Positions 5,663 through 5,962 of a stretch of DNA of 5,962 nucleotides are shown piece by piece (position 1 is the first letter of the stretch; every line of letters begins with the position of its first letter). Where the stretch lies: the NCBI GenBank assembly GCA_946184215.1, contig CAMHER010000124.1:1-5962 (forward strand), in the 5' to 3' direction. Made by a program: the position numbers and the translations under genes. Under the pieces are notes generated by a model. It saw only the letters and a list, made by a program, of their open reading frames with translations. It made no database searches and had not been told where the DNA came from. Source of the stretch: an uncultured Clostridia bacterium (lineage in GTDB: Bacteria > Bacillota > Clostridia > Oscillospirales > Oscillospiraceae).

Positions 5663-5692
5663 ATTTTATCATGCTTCCACTTTATGGAACAA
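5663..5692 (-). promoter_or_regulatory. Candidate sigma-A promoter of the 67-aa gene
   Basis: On the - strand TTGTTC (5687-5692) is followed after 18 bases by TAAAAT (5663-5668), preceded by an extended -10 TGA (5669-5671). The start site would fall near 5656, giving a leader of about 58 bases. The -35 overlaps a short inverted repeat (TTCCA...TGGAA, 5675-5689). Confidence 0.55.
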
Positions 5693-5809
5693 GATGGGAT
5701 TATTGCTGAAACGGCAAACAGTTTCTTGGATAATATGTCGGTGTTTCAATTATTTTGTTTAAAAATATGAACTTTTTTAGGTGAAAACAGTCCTATACCA
5801 AATGCAAAC

Positions 5810-5827
5810 GCCGCCCAACTGGGCGGC
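5810..5827 (-). repeat. GC-rich hairpin with an alternative pairing partner
   Basis: GCCGCCC (5810-5816) pairs with GGGCGGC (5821-5827) around a four-base loop; on the - strand it is followed by GTTTGCATTT, a weak terminator-like tail. A second GGGCGGC at 5838-5844 could pair with the same arm instead. Confidence 0.5.
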
Positions 5828-5872
5828 TATACCTGGCGGGCGGCTGCTTCTTCTCGCGCCCACTCTTTATCA

Positions 5873-5900
5873 AAGCAAAAGCCACCCCGTCCGGGGTGGC
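5873..5900 (-). terminator. Probable rho-independent terminator for a gene right of the window
   Basis: GCCACCCC (5881-5888) and GGGGTGGC (5893-5900) form a perfect 8-bp stem with a four-base loop. On the - strand the stem is followed by TTTTGCTTTG, while the + strand side has no T run, so it points leftward. A TAA in one - strand frame (5905-5903) lies two bases before the stem, as expected if a gene ends there. Confidence 0.58.
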
Positions 5901-5962
5901 ACTTATCTGCGGCGGACTGCGACTCGCTCCGCTCGCTGCATAAGTTCGGCTTGACCAAAACG

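Larger units (their letters stand above)
5599..5962. other. Gene-poor right edge: AT-rich stretch then GC-rich hairpin region
   Basis: No supported gene is seen here. Bases 5641-5800 are clearly more AT-rich than the rest of the window and hold the promoter of the 67-aa gene. Bases 5805-5962 switch to GC-rich sequence with two hairpins and the motif CGACTCGCTCCGCTCGCTGC near 5928-5940. Several frames are open in this last part on both strands, as expected for short GC-rich DNA, and none has a start site with a ribosome binding site. The tail of a - strand gene entering from the right, ending at the TAA at 5905-5903, cannot be excluded. Confidence 0.5.

Noticed and set aside
5494..5709. + strand frame of 71 codons opposite the 67-aa gene
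   Set aside because: No Shine-Dalgarno site precedes its ATG, and the opposite frame has both a ribosome binding site and a promoter.
5831..5962. Partial protein-coding tail entering from the right edge
   Set aside because: Frames on both strands are open, products are short and of low complexity, and no motif favours one; only a possible stop-plus-terminator arrangement at 5903 was kept as a caveat.

Overview
The window reads as chromosomal DNA of a GC-rich anaerobic Firmicute, most like gut Oscillospiraceae/Ruminococcaceae (inference). The grounds are purine-rich Shine-Dalgarno sites before nearly every gene, sigma-A-type promoters, a strictly anaerobic oxygen-sensitive enzyme family (2-hydroxyacyl-CoA dehydratase), and a Pro-Glu-Pro-Thr linker and MBOAT/SGNH pair of the kind seen in Clostridia. 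No rRNA, tRNA, CRISPR array, transposase or phage gene was seen.

Layout. On the + strand, bases 1-1505 hold the 3' part of a large 2-hydroxyacyl-CoA dehydratase subunit, followed 17 bases later by a 61-residue single-span membrane protein (1523-1708). A strong hairpin terminator (about 1720-1766) closes this unit. Everything after it lies on the - strand. A D-2-hydroxyacid dehydrogenase (1765-2733) converges on the terminator. Upstream of it is a two-gene unit: an MBOAT O-acyltransferase (3867-5207) followed by a membrane-anchored extracellular SGNH/GDSL-type protein (2810-3850). Further upstream is a 67-residue helical protein (5395-5598). The last 364 bases contain its probable promoter, an AT-rich stretch and two GC-rich hairpins, with no convincing gene.

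How the genes may work together. The dehydrogenase and the dehydratase could be consecutive steps of a reductive amino-acid or 2-oxoacid fermentation: 2-oxoacid to (R)-2-hydroxyacid, then, after CoA transfer, to the enoyl-CoA. They are convergent and separately transcribed, so this is inference. The MBOAT and SGNH genes form a classic two-step envelope-polymer O-acylation module (AlgI/AlgJ-, PatA/PatB- or Dlt-like): the MBOAT moves an acyl group across the membrane and the SGNH domain passes it to a polymer outside. The MBOAT ends in FLYFSF, which fits the C-terminal FxYxxF signature linked to acyl relay. Its promoter has a near-consensus -35/-10 pair, and the -10 box lies between the arms of a perfect 9-bp inverted repeat.

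The points most worth checking are the unusually long dehydratase subunit with its small membrane partner, the inverted repeat around the MBOAT promoter, the acyl-relay tail, and the hairpin-rich right edge. I found no clear-cut new defence or mobile system.
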